NCBI RefSeq assembly: GCF_040712075.1
Contig: NZ_JBFCVL010000004.1
Location: forward strand, 62,001 to 126,000
From: Fodinicurvata sp. EGI_FJ10296
Lineage (GTDB): Bacteria > Pseudomonadota > Alphaproteobacteria > DSM-16000 > Inquilinaceae
DNA length: 64,000 bases
Direction of reading: 5' to 3'
Below the pieces are notes generated by a model. That model had not been told where the DNA came from. It saw nothing but the letters and a program-made list of their open reading frames with translations, and made no database searches. Shown here piece after piece: positions 53,696 to 62,124 of this stretch (the first letter of the stretch is position 1; the number at the start of each line of letters is the position of its first letter). A program made the position numbers and the translations under genes.

Positions 53696-56375
53696 CCGAT
53701 CCTCCGGTTTCCAACCGTGACGCCGGCGCCGGTTGCTCCGACTGCCCCAACAACGGCGGCCCGTACTGGATGAGCGCGAGCGCAAACAGCGTGTAGATGG
53801 TAATCACCCTTGCGAAGGTCGCACCGCTCATCAACGGCATGCCTGCCTGCGGGCGGAGCCTTTTTGCAGTCAATCGAGCGACGACGAACAGGTACCACAC
53901 GGCAGCCACCGTCATCAGAAGCGCAACGAATGCGCACACCAGCCACACGGTCGCGCCATAAGCGTCTGCCGTGGGATCGATTTCCCACGGCGCGGCGATC
54001 AGCCCTGCCGCTGTCGCTGCCGCCAGCAGAAGGCAAAGCACTGAATACAGAAGTATCAATGCCGGGACTTGTTCCGCATGCCGTTCCTTATTGCGGTCGC
54101 TGCGCCCGTGACGCTCTGCCTGGCCGGATGCCGAGGCGCCGTGGTGCGCGTGTCTGCGCAGACCAAGGTCGGCGACGGTGGCGACGACGGCCAGCAGCAC
54201 GGCGGCGGCGGCGGCCGCGACGAGTGCCGTCTCGTTCGCGCCGGAGTCCGCCGGCAGAAACGCCGGGTCCACCGTCCAGAGAAAAAGATAGCCGAACATC
54301 AGCGAAAAATAGAGCGACGAGATGACGAGAAGTGCACCGGCAACCCCGAGCCAGGATGGTGAAGCCCGCGAAACGATGTCCACGGGCAGCACCATGCCCG
54401 AGATCGCGGCCTGTTCGGTTCCCGAGTCCGCCGGCTCCCAAAGCCAGGCCGTGAAGGCCGCAAGGACCAGCAGAACCCCGACGCCGGCGACGACATACTG
54501 GGAGGCCAGAACCGAGGTGAAGAAGATGCCCGTGGCCACCGCCGCAGCGACCGGCCACCACGACGGCCGGGGCAGCCGGATCACCTGCACCGGATCGCCC
54601 GTGACCGGATGGGTGCCCATGGTTTCGCGCTTGCCGTCGTTTCGAAGCGGGATCCAGCCGTTCCGCATTTCGTCTTCATCGGCGAGTTCGCTCTGATGCC
54701 AAAGCGGATCGCGGCTGGTGATCGTGGGAACGGCATTGAAGTTGTAGTTCGGCGCGACTGGCCGATGGAGCCATTCGAGTGTCGAGGCCCGCCACGGATT
54801 GCGCGGCGCCCGGGGACCGAAATGCCACGACCAGGCGGCATCGATGATGAAGATCAGCACCCCAAGCGCCAACACAAAGGCGCCCAGCGACGAAATGAGA
54901 TTGAGGCCGTCCCAGCCGAGGCCTTCGGGATAGGTCGAGACGCGGCGCGGCATGCCGACGAAGCCGGTCAGGTGCATGGGCAAAAACGCAACGTTGAATC
55001 CGATAAACATCAGCGTGAATGCGGCAACCCCTGCAACCTTTGATGTCATCCGGCCGCAGACATGAGGAAACCAGTAATAGAACGCGGCGAACAGCGGAAA
55101 CACCATGCCGCCGACAAGGACGTAATGGAAATGCGCAACCACGAAATAGGTGTCGTGCGCCTGCCAGTTATAGGGCGCGGACGCCAGCATAATGCCGGTG
55201 ACGCCGCCGGCCACGAAGATGAAGAAGAAGCCCAGAATGAACAGCATCGGCACTTCCAGCCTGACCCGGCCGGTGGAGATCGTTGCGATAAGGCAGAAGA
55301 TCTGAATGCCGGTGGGAATGGCCACCGCCATGCTGGCACCGGAAAAATAGGCCAGCGATATCTGCGGCAAGCCGGTCGCGAACATGTGATGGACCCATAG
55401 TCCCATGGACAGGAACGCCATGGAAACGATGGCTGCCACGATCAGGTAATAGCCGACCAGCTGCCGACCGACGAAGGTCGGAACCATCGTCGCAACCATG
55501 CCGGCAGCGGGCAGAAAGATGATATAGACCTCCGGATGACCGAAAATCCAGAACAGGTGCTGCCACAACAGCGGGTCGCCCCCGCCGGTGGGATCGAAAA
55601 ACGGCAGGCCCAGCAGGCGCTCGCTCTCCAGCATGATCGAGCCGATGATCAGCGGCGGAAAGCCCACCGCAATCATGAAGGTCGTCGCCAGTATGTACCA
55701 CGCAAAGATCGGCATCCGGGTCAGCGACATGCCCGGCGCGCGCGCGGAAAGGATCGACACGATGATCTCGACCGCCGCCGTCACCGACGATATCTCGATG
55801 AACGTAATCGCTATCAGCCAGAAATCGGTGCTCAGGCCGGGGCTGAACGCCTTAGACGACAGTGGCGTGTATATGAACCAGCCACTGTCGGGCGCCGCGC
55901 CGACGATGAAACTCGACAGCAGCAGCAGGCCGCCCAGCAGATAGCAGAGATAGCCATAGAGGCTCATGCGCGGGAAAACCAGGTCGCGGGCGCCCAGCAT
56001 CATCGGCAGAAGGTAGATCGCCATGCCTTCGAGGATCGGGATGGCAAAAAGGAACATCATCACGGTGCCGTGCATCGTGAAGATCTGGTTGTAGACGGCA
56101 TCGCTCAAAAAGGTTCCGTCCGGCGTCATCAATTGCAACCGGATCATCAGCGCCAGAACGCCCCCGATCAGAAAGAATGCGAACCCCGTCCCGATGAAGC
56201 GCAGGCCGATGGTTCGGTGACTGACGCCGGTGATCGACCGGATGCCGCCAGGTGTGCCCCAGATTTCGCCGAAGGTGCGGGCGGGTTCGCCCCGGCGTCG
56301 GTCGGGGAACGGCTCGTCTGCGCCCGGTGGAGCACCGGACCGGACCGGGTCTGCCTGGCGGGCGCCGACGGTCAT
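53688..56375 (-). CDS. cytochrome c oxidase, fused subunit I-III
   Basis: 895-residue haem-copper oxidase. Subunit I spans ~45-525: haem a ligand His102, HPEVY at 280-284 with the CuB His-Tyr pair and Glu282, CuB His329-His330, and haem ligands His415 and His417. Asp131 of the D-pathway entrance is present, but PTGIK is PTGIQ (Gln358). Residues ~530-605 link to a subunit III-like part with about seven helices (~605-875). Overlaps subunit II by four bases (ATGA). Fusions of this kind occur in caa3-type oxidases. Confidence 0.95.
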   Translation of the reverse strand: MTVGARQADPVRSGAPPGADEPFPDRRRGEPARTFGEIWGTPGGIRSITGVSHRTIGLRFIGTGFAFFLIGGVLALMIRLQLMTPDGTFLSDAVYNQIFTMHGTVMMFLFAIPILEGMAIYLLPMMLGARDLVFPRMSLYGYLCYLLGGLLLLSSFIVGAAPDSGWFIYTPLSSKAFSPGLSTDFWLIAITFIEISSVTAAVEIIVSILSARAPGMSLTRMPIFAWYILATTFMIAVGFPPLIIGSIMLESERLLGLPFFDPTGGGDPLLWQHLFWIFGHPEVYIIFLPAAGMVATMVPTFVGRQLVGYYLIVAAIVSMAFLSMGLWVHHMFATGLPQISLAYFSGASMAVAIPTGIQIFCLIATISTGRVRLEVPMLFILGFFFIFVAGGVTGIMLASAPYNWQAHDTYFVVAHFHYVLVGGMVFPLFAAFYYWFPHVCGRMTSKVAGVAAFTLMFIGFNVAFLPMHLTGFVGMPRRVSTYPEGLGWDGLNLISSLGAFVLALGVLIFIIDAAWSWHFGPRAPRNPWRASTLEWLHRPVAPNYNFNAVPTITSRDPLWHQSELADEDEMRNGWIPLRNDGKRETMGTHPVTGDPVQVIRLPRPSWWPVAAAVATGIFFTSVLASQYVVAGVGVLLVLAAFTAWLWEPADSGTEQAAISGMVLPVDIVSRASPSWLGVAGALLVISSLYFSLMFGYLFLWTVDPAFLPADSGANETALVAAAAAAVLLAVVATVADLGLRRHAHHGASASGQAERHGRSDRNKERHAEQVPALILLYSVLCLLLAAATAAGLIAAPWEIDPTADAYGATVWLVCAFVALLMTVAAVWYLFVVARLTAKRLRPQAGMPLMSGATFARVITIYTLFALALIQYGPPLLGQSEQPAPASRLETGGSDG

Positions 56376-57319
56376 CGCAGACTCTGCAGATAGGCGGCCA
56401 CGGCGCGCAACGTCGGCCCGTCGATGTCAGTATAGGACGGCATCTCGGCCCCCGGTTTCATGCGCTGAACGTCGACGATCCATCCGGCCGTGTTTCCGAT
56501 GGTGTTCGGCCATATCCCGGCCCCCATCCGGTCGCGTTCGCCATAATTGCTGAGATCGGGGCCGAGGCGGCCGCCTTCGGCGACGCCGCGGATTTCGTGG
56601 CACGCCGCGCAGCCGAGGTCGGAAAATGCCTGGCGACCGGCACGAAGCTGCGGATGGTCCGGCGTCAGCCGCGGCCGCGTCTGCTCGTCCCGCCATTCCT
56701 CAAAGGCAGCGGGTGCGTGCGCCACGACCTCCAGCGCCATACGTGCGTGCTGCTGGCCACAGAATTCGGCGCATTGACCGCGAAAGCGCCCCGGCCGGTC
56801 GGCCACAAGGACAAGTTCATTTTCTCTGCCCGGTATCATGTCACGTTTGCCGCCCAGTGCCGGCACCCAGAACGAATGAATGACGTCGTCGCTGAGCAGT
56901 CTGAATCGAACAGGACGGCCTGTCGGGATATGGATTTCGTTGGCGGTGCGAATGGCCTCCTGCCCACCCTCGGCAGGGTAGCGGACATCCCACCAGAACT
57001 GCTTGCCGGTGACTTCGATCACCAGTTCATCCGGTCCTGCCAGGGCAGATACGGCGCGGGTGACATCGCTGTTGACAGCGATGAGGCCGACGAGCACGAC
57101 TAGGGGAAACGCCAGACCGCCAGTCCAGATGATCCAGACCGGCGACCGCTCCAGCCTGACGAACCAGGCGACAACCAGCGCAAGCATGGTGATCGCCACG
57201 ACGGCCACCATCAGGATCAACATCCCCATATGCAACCAATGAACCGAGGCCGCATGCGGTCCCGCCGGATCCAGCGCGGTCTGCGGCCACTCAGCTTGCG
57301 AGAAAACCCAGTCGGTCAT
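56372..57319 (-). CDS. caa3-type cytochrome c oxidase subunit II with cytochrome c domain
   Basis: 315 residues. Two membrane helices (~31-53, 63-82), a cupredoxin domain with CuA ligands His148, Cys183, Glu185, Cys187, His191 and Met194, and a C-terminal class I cytochrome c domain with C237-x2-C240-H241 and a later Met ligand in GAEMPSY. It accepts electrons from soluble or bound cytochrome c and passes them to CuA and haem a. Overlaps the genes on both sides by four bases. Confidence 0.95.
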   Translation of the reverse strand: MTDWVFSQAEWPQTALDPAGPHAASVHWLHMGMLILMVAVVAITMLALVVAWFVRLERSPVWIIWTGGLAFPLVVLVGLIAVNSDVTRAVSALAGPDELVIEVTGKQFWWDVRYPAEGGQEAIRTANEIHIPTGRPVRFRLLSDDVIHSFWVPALGGKRDMIPGRENELVLVADRPGRFRGQCAEFCGQQHARMALEVVAHAPAAFEEWRDEQTRPRLTPDHPQLRAGRQAFSDLGCAACHEIRGVAEGGRLGPDLSNYGERDRMGAGIWPNTIGNTAGWIVDVQRMKPGAEMPSYTDIDGPTLRAVAAYLQSLR

Positions 57320-57699
57320 TTCACCCCTTCATAGAGATAGGTGGCGATGTCCCGGGCTTCGGGCTCGCCGAGGCCCATATCCGGCATTGCGGTGTCCGGG
57401 TTGAAGCGCGGCGGATCGCGCAGAAATGCCACCACATTGCCGGGAGTGTTGGGAAGACCGCCGGCAATGTACCGACGGGTTTCGAATCCTGTCAGGGGCG
57501 GGCCGACGCGGCCGCGCGCGCTGCGCATGGCGCCGATTTCATGGCAGGCCCCGCAGCCATACGCGGCGATCAGTTCCCGGCCGTGTCCGGCGTCCCCGTC
57601 GATGATGCGCAGGCGCGGATCAGCCCTTTCTTCGGGCTGGCAAGCCGACAACATCAATAACAGCGGCAAGATCCGAAGTGCGGCCGCGGACACCCGCAT
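57316..57699 (-). CDS. monohaem cytochrome c lipoprotein
   Basis: 127-residue class I cytochrome c. The signal peptide ends in lipobox LSAC20, so it is likely anchored to a membrane facing the periplasm. Haem attaches at C49-x2-C52-H53; the sixth ligand is probably Met in TAMPDMGL. Begins seven bases after the dihaem cytochrome gene and overlaps subunit II by four bases. It probably links the dihaem cytochrome to the oxidase. Confidence 0.9.
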   Translation of the reverse strand: MRVSAAALRILPLLLMLSACQPEERADPRLRIIDGDAGHGRELIAAYGCGACHEIGAMRSARGRVGPPLTGFETRRYIAGGLPNTPGNVVAFLRDPPRFNPDTAMPDMGLGEPEARDIATYLYEGVK

Positions 57700-57705
57700 T
57701 GGCGC

Positions 57706-58737
57706 CTACTCCCCGGTATCGCCAGCTTGGCCGCCGCCATTCTGATCCCCGCCGTTCTCATCCTCACTTTCCTGAATCTGCTGGGAACCGCCGCCGCCTT
57801 GCTGCCCTGCGTCCTGCGCACCGTCACCCTGACCGTTGTCCGGCTCGCCCACGCCTTCGACCGGCCCGGCGGCATCCTCGGGCAGTGGACGTTCGGCCGG
57901 CTCGGGCCCGGTCGGATAAAACGGGCGCGAGCCGGACCCGGCACCCAACTGCTGACTGAAATATTCGGCGTCACTACCGCCCACGGGACGGACGCTTTCG
58001 TAGTAGCGGGCAACCGCCCGAATGTCGCGGTCCTCCATCTTTTGGGCGATCGCCGTCATGACCCCCATCGGGTCGTTGTCGCGCGTTCCGTCGCGGAACA
58101 GTTCCAGCTGCAGGGCCGTATAGGACGCATACTGGCCGGCAAGTCCCGGCACCGACGGCGGCAGTCCCTCACCCTGGGGGCCGTGGCAGTTCACACAGGC
58201 CGGAATGCCCTTTTCCGATGAACCGACAGCGGCCAGTTGCCCGCCCCATTGCAGTTCGAGGCCGCCATACTCCCCTGCCCGCGGATAAGGAGCCTGCATC
58301 ACCGCATAATAGCTGGAGACCGCTTCGCGCTCCCTGTCGAGCAGGTTTTCGGCAATCGGCGTCATGATGTCGTTCGGCCGCGCGCCCGACGCATAGTCGT
58401 TCAGTTGCTTGTACATGTACCAGGCCGGCATTCCGGCGAGCCGGGGGAAAGCGCCGGAGCCCTCACCCGCACCGCTCGCGCCATGACAGGTGAAACAGGC
58501 CATGCCGGCGCCGCCGCGTTGTGACCCGCCCATGGCGACCAGACGTCCCTCGGCAAGCATGTCCACGTCTGGCTGGCGTTCCGCCGTGGCCAGAAAGGCA
58601 ACGCCGGGATTCTCCAGGCGCTGGGCCATTTCCCGAACCCCCGGTCCCTCCAGGTCCTGAGCGATGGAAATCATGCCGAAAGCCAGAACGATGGTACCGG
58701 CGCCGGCCGCAGCGAGCGGCAGTCGAAATCGTCTCAT
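57706..58737 (-). CDS. dihaem cytochrome c (c4-like)
   Basis: 343-residue exported dihaem cytochrome. The N terminus has a signal peptide or anchor (LPLAAAGAGTIVLAFGMISIA). Haem sites are C81-x2-C84-H85 and C181-x2-C184-H185, each in a c4-like domain with conserved GMPAWYMYKQLNDYASG and GLAGQYASYTALQLELF. Residues ~262-343 form a Gly/Pro/Asp/Gln-rich disordered tail. It follows the GMC dehydrogenase gene by 21 bases and is the probable electron acceptor of that enzyme. Confidence 0.92.
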   Translation of the reverse strand: MRRFRLPLAAAGAGTIVLAFGMISIAQDLEGPGVREMAQRLENPGVAFLATAERQPDVDMLAEGRLVAMGGSQRGGAGMACFTCHGASGAGEGSGAFPRLAGMPAWYMYKQLNDYASGARPNDIMTPIAENLLDREREAVSSYYAVMQAPYPRAGEYGGLELQWGGQLAAVGSSEKGIPACVNCHGPQGEGLPPSVPGLAGQYASYTALQLELFRDGTRDNDPMGVMTAIAQKMEDRDIRAVARYYESVRPVGGSDAEYFSQQLGAGSGSRPFYPTGPEPAERPLPEDAAGPVEGVGEPDNGQGDGAQDAGQQGGGGSQQIQESEDENGGDQNGGGQAGDTGE

Positions 58738-58758
58738 GGGTAACAGCCTCCAATTCCA

Positions 58759-60531
58759 TCAGCGGCCCATCAGCGGTCGGGGATCGTTCAGGTAGTCGCG
58801 CTTGATGCGGTCGAGGGTCCAATAGGCAAGCCCCATCAGCGGCCCTGTCGGGTTGTAGCCGAGGTTTTGCGGGAACAGGCAGGCGCCGAAGACGAAGACG
58901 TTATGCTGCCCCCATGCCTGACAATATCGGTTGACGGCACTGGTGGACGGGTCCGACCCCATGACGGCCCCGCCGGTGTTGTGCGTCGTCTGATAGGGCA
59001 CGATCGAATAGTTGTCGTCGGCAGACCGCGATACCGAATAGGACGACCCGCCCATGGCGCGGGCGATTTCCTCGGCCCGGTCGGTCACATGGCGCGACAT
59101 CCGCCGGTCGTTATCGGGGAAATCGAAGGTCATCCGCAACAGCGGGCGGCCATAGGGATCTGTATAGGTCGGGTCGAGGTCCAGGTAATTGCCGCGCGTC
59201 GCCATCGACGACCCGTGGATGACCAGGTTCGCCGTCGACAGATAGTTGCGCCGCACCGCCCGCTTCCAGGCCAATCCCCATCCGGGGGTCCCTTCCGGCG
59301 TCGGATGATATCCGATCGGCCGCCCGTTGGTCTGAAGACACGCGATATAGCCGCCGCCGACAAAGTCGAGTTCCGAATGGTCGAAATTGTCGCCGTTGTA
59401 ATCATCGACGACGGTAGCGAGCGCACCAGCGCCCATGAACGGATTGAAATTGTAGCGGCCGTCGTAGAACACACTGATCGACGACATCGTCTGATAGGCA
59501 TAGTTGCGGCCGACAACGCCCTCGCCCGTCGACGGGTCATAGGGTTCGCCGATACCCGACAACAGCATCAGATGAACGTTCCAAAGCCCATAGGCGCAAA
59601 GAAGGACCATATCGGCCGGCTGCTCGTAGGTGCGGCCGTCGGACGCGACATAGGTGACCCCGGTCGCCGTCTGGCCGTCATCGGCGAGGTTCACCCGCGT
59701 GACGTTGGCATGGGTGCGCAGTTCGAAATTCTCATGCCCCCAGATCCGGTCGAGGACGCAGATGATCGGATCGGCCTTGGCGAAATAGCCGCAGCCGAAT
59801 CGTTCGCAGAAGCCGCAATACGTGCACGGATGGAGTTGAGCGCCGTACGGATTCTCGTAATGCACGGTCACGTTGGCCGACGGCATGATGAACGGGTGGG
59901 TGCCCACTTCGCGCGCGGCGTCGGCGAACATCGCACCGGCATAGTGTTGTTTCATTGGCGGCGTCGGATACTCTTCGGATCGCGGTCCTTCGAAGGGATT
60001 GCCGGCCTCCCGGATTTCGTCGTTCAGATTACCCGCTCGCCCGGCACAACCGGCTACCTTCTCGAAAAAATCAAGATGCGGCTCCAGTTCGTCATAGGTA
60101 ACGCCCCAGTCCTGGACCTGAAGATCGTCCGGAATCGCGTCGCCCCCGTATTTTTCTTCGTAATGAGTGCGCATAGTCAGGTCGCTGGGCAGCGGCCGCC
60201 AAAGCTGGCCGTTCCAGTGAACGCCCGCACCCCCGACACCGGTGCCGGGCAGGAAGGATCCAAGCCGGCGCATCGGCAGCGCGGTCTCGTCCTGATTGTT
60301 CCGGAAAGTCAGCGTCAGATTGCTGGGCTCGATCATCAATTCGTGTCGCTGGCCATAGCGCAGTTCGTCGTGCATCTGCGGCGCCTGAAAATCGGGCGCG
60401 TCGTGCCGCATGGCGCCACGCTCCAGAACAACGCATCGCTGGCCCGCATTGGCCAGTTCGTAGGCCGCCGTCAGCCCTGTCCAGCCCGCGCCGACGATAA
60501 CGATGTCCGTCTTCGGCAATCTTGTCGCCAT
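58759..60531 (-). CDS. GMC-family flavoprotein dehydrogenase (gluconate/glucose dehydrogenase alpha-like)
   Basis: 590-residue FAD enzyme. FAD-binding DIVIVGAGWTGLTAAYEL at ~9-26, GGAGVHWNGQLWRP at ~100-113, and a C-terminal region with HNTGGAVMGSDP and GHN-like GQHNVFVFGACLFPQNLGYNPTG bearing the active-site His/Asn. A motif C236-x2-C239-x2-C242-x4-C247 resembles the iron-sulfur segment reported for FAD-dependent glucose dehydrogenases. The ATG at 60531 shares one base with the subunit 3 stop. Expected to oxidise a sugar, sugar acid or alcohol outside the cytoplasm. Confidence 0.92.
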   Translation of the reverse strand: MATRLPKTDIVIVGAGWTGLTAAYELANAGQRCVVLERGAMRHDAPDFQAPQMHDELRYGQRHELMIEPSNLTLTFRNNQDETALPMRRLGSFLPGTGVGGAGVHWNGQLWRPLPSDLTMRTHYEEKYGGDAIPDDLQVQDWGVTYDELEPHLDFFEKVAGCAGRAGNLNDEIREAGNPFEGPRSEEYPTPPMKQHYAGAMFADAAREVGTHPFIMPSANVTVHYENPYGAQLHPCTYCGFCERFGCGYFAKADPIICVLDRIWGHENFELRTHANVTRVNLADDGQTATGVTYVASDGRTYEQPADMVLLCAYGLWNVHLMLLSGIGEPYDPSTGEGVVGRNYAYQTMSSISVFYDGRYNFNPFMGAGALATVVDDYNGDNFDHSELDFVGGGYIACLQTNGRPIGYHPTPEGTPGWGLAWKRAVRRNYLSTANLVIHGSSMATRGNYLDLDPTYTDPYGRPLLRMTFDFPDNDRRMSRHVTDRAEEIARAMGGSSYSVSRSADDNYSIVPYQTTHNTGGAVMGSDPSTSAVNRYCQAWGQHNVFVFGACLFPQNLGYNPTGPLMGLAYWTLDRIKRDYLNDPRPLMGR

Positions 60532-61271
60532 CACCCTGCCTCCCCTGTTGCCGCCGAAGCGGCCCCAGCGGGCGCCATGCCGCCAGGCGATATCCGGGGC
60601 GGAATGCCCAGACCCGGTTGCCAGGCGATCCCCGAGGGCGGCCGATGGTATGCCAGATCGTAGCGGTCGACTTCGTCGAGATAATAGGCGTGAGCACCGG
60701 GAAAACCGACCATCCGCCAGCCGGCGTGGTCGCGGTTGCCATTATAAACGGGGTCGGAGAAATACCCTTCGATGGTTGCGGCAGCCAGCAGGTCGAAAAA
60801 GGCGCCGCCTGGAATCTCCCCCGCGGCGCGTACCCCTTCCTCCAGTTCTGTCAGCACCAGGTCCATATCGCCGGGCTGCAGTCCGGCAAAGCCGCCTTCA
60901 CCGATTGCCTCGTCCAGGCCCGCGATCGCCATTCGGAATACTTCCGCTGGCGGATGTGGCAATTGATACCCCTGCATGGCCGTACCTTCCGGATGCGGCC
61001 CCCGCATATAGAACCGCTCACCACGCCCGAACCCTGTCGCCATTTGCAGATCGATGTAGTCGACGACGCCGGCCTGCGACGCACTGGGAAATTCGTCTTC
61101 GGGGATCAGCCGATCGCAGGCGGCCGTCAGAAAGCGGGCTTCGGCGTCCGACAGAAAGAAATAGCGGCCGCCTCCTTCGGTCATTCGCTGCCCCGTCGCG
61201 AGAGACGGGCAGAAGGCGACGATGCTGGAAGAAGCCATGAGTGTCATGAACGACCGGCGTCGCATCCGCAT
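60531..61271 (-). CDS. gluconate 2-dehydrogenase subunit 3 family protein (Tat signal)
   Basis: 246-residue small subunit. The N terminus MRMRRRSFMTLMASSSIVAFCPSLA is a twin-arginine signal; in this enzyme class the small subunit carries the folded flavoprotein out with it. Family segments: FFLSDAEARFLTAACDRLIPEDEFP, AGVVDYIDLQM, FFDLLAAATIEGYFSDPVYNGN and GWRMVGFPGA. GAGGAGG lies upstream of the ATG at 61271. First gene of the operon; a longer upstream frame is not family-like. Confidence 0.92.
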   Translation of the reverse strand: MRMRRRSFMTLMASSSIVAFCPSLATGQRMTEGGGRYFFLSDAEARFLTAACDRLIPEDEFPSASQAGVVDYIDLQMATGFGRGERFYMRGPHPEGTAMQGYQLPHPPAEVFRMAIAGLDEAIGEGGFAGLQPGDMDLVLTELEEGVRAAGEIPGGAFFDLLAAATIEGYFSDPVYNGNRDHAGWRMVGFPGAHAYYLDEVDRYDLAYHRPPSGIAWQPGLGIPPRISPGGMAPAGAASAATGEAG

Positions 61272-61472
61272 GAGTTGCCCCTCCTCGATTGTTCCGAGCC
61301 TCGATCCGAACCGCCGCGACTGCTGGAAGTTCCACCCGGCGCAACAAGAATTCGATCGGTGACCATTCGGCGCCTCTTTTGTCCATCGGGGCCCGGATCT
61401 GTGGAACATTGCAAGGCTCCGCCGGTATTCCGGACTCACCCGACGATGATGGGCCGAACACAGGAGCAGAAA

Positions 61473-62033
61473 ATGAAATTGACTTTAGCCACCTCTATTG
61501 CAGCCATCGCCATGGCGGGATCGGCGGCGATGGCCGAAGACCAATCCGGAGACCAGGTGGAAAACGAAAGCCAGTCCGGTGCGCAGCGGCACGCCGGGGC
61601 AGGCGCCACCTTCGTGAACACTGACGGCGAAGAAAGTGGAACAGCGACGCTCACCGGCACCGAAAGCGGCGTGCTGATCGAGGTCGAAGTCAACGGCCTG
61701 CCGAGCGGGCAGTGGGTGGCACTCCACGTCCACGAGAACGGAGCATGCAATCCGGAAGACAGCTTTGACTCCGCCGGCGGTCATTTCAATCCGACCGGTC
61801 AGGACCACGGCTATCTTGCCGCCAACGGCCCCCATGTCGGCGACATGCCAAATCAGTATGTCGGTTCCGACGGCACAATGCGGGCGGAAGTGTTCAACAG
61901 CATGGCGCGGCTGGACGCCGGAGAGTCCGACGTCAACGGCCGCGCATTGGTAATCCATGGCGGCCGCGACGACTATGAGAGCCAACCGTCCGGCGATGCC
62001 GGGGATCGGCTGGCCTGCGCCATGATTGAATAA
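61473..62033 (+). CDS. sodC: Cu/Zn superoxide dismutase
   Basis: 186-residue exported enzyme that dismutates superoxide in the periplasm. Signal peptide KLTLATSIAAIAMAGSAAMA. Copper and zinc ligands lie in ALHVHENGAC, GGHFNP, and ALVIHGGRDDY; the cysteines of ENGAC and DRLACAMIE form the conserved disulfide. AGGAG precedes the ATG at 61473. Upstream in-frame sequence lies antisense to the dehydrogenase genes and is not part of it. Divergent from the dehydrogenase-oxidase operon. Confidence 0.95.
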   Translation: MKLTLATSIAAIAMAGSAAMAEDQSGDQVENESQSGAQRHAGAGATFVNTDGEESGTATLTGTESGVLIEVEVNGLPSGQWVALHVHENGACNPEDSFDSAGGHFNPTGQDHGYLAANGPHVGDMPNQYVGSDGTMRAEVFNSMARLDAGESDVNGRALVIHGGRDDYESQPSGDAGDRLACAMIE

Positions 62034-62056
62034 CCCGATCGATAATTCGAAAAACG

Positions 62057-62093
62057 AAAAAGCCGGCAACGCCATCTGGGTCGCCGGCTTTTT
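62057..62093 (+). terminator. intrinsic terminator of sodC
   Basis: AAAAAGCCGGC/GCCGGCTTTTT perfect 11-bp stem with a 15-base loop and a five-T run, 24 bases past the sodC stop. The A-run on the left could serve the convergent SPW-repeat gene as well. Confidence 0.88.
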
Positions 62094-62124
62094 CGCGGAC
62101 ACATAGATAGCACCGCAACCATGG

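Noticed and set aside
60522-61472. Long plus-strand frame joined to sodC
   Set aside because: It is antisense to the subunit 3 gene; SodC similarity begins only at the signal peptide at 61473, which has its own AGGAG site.
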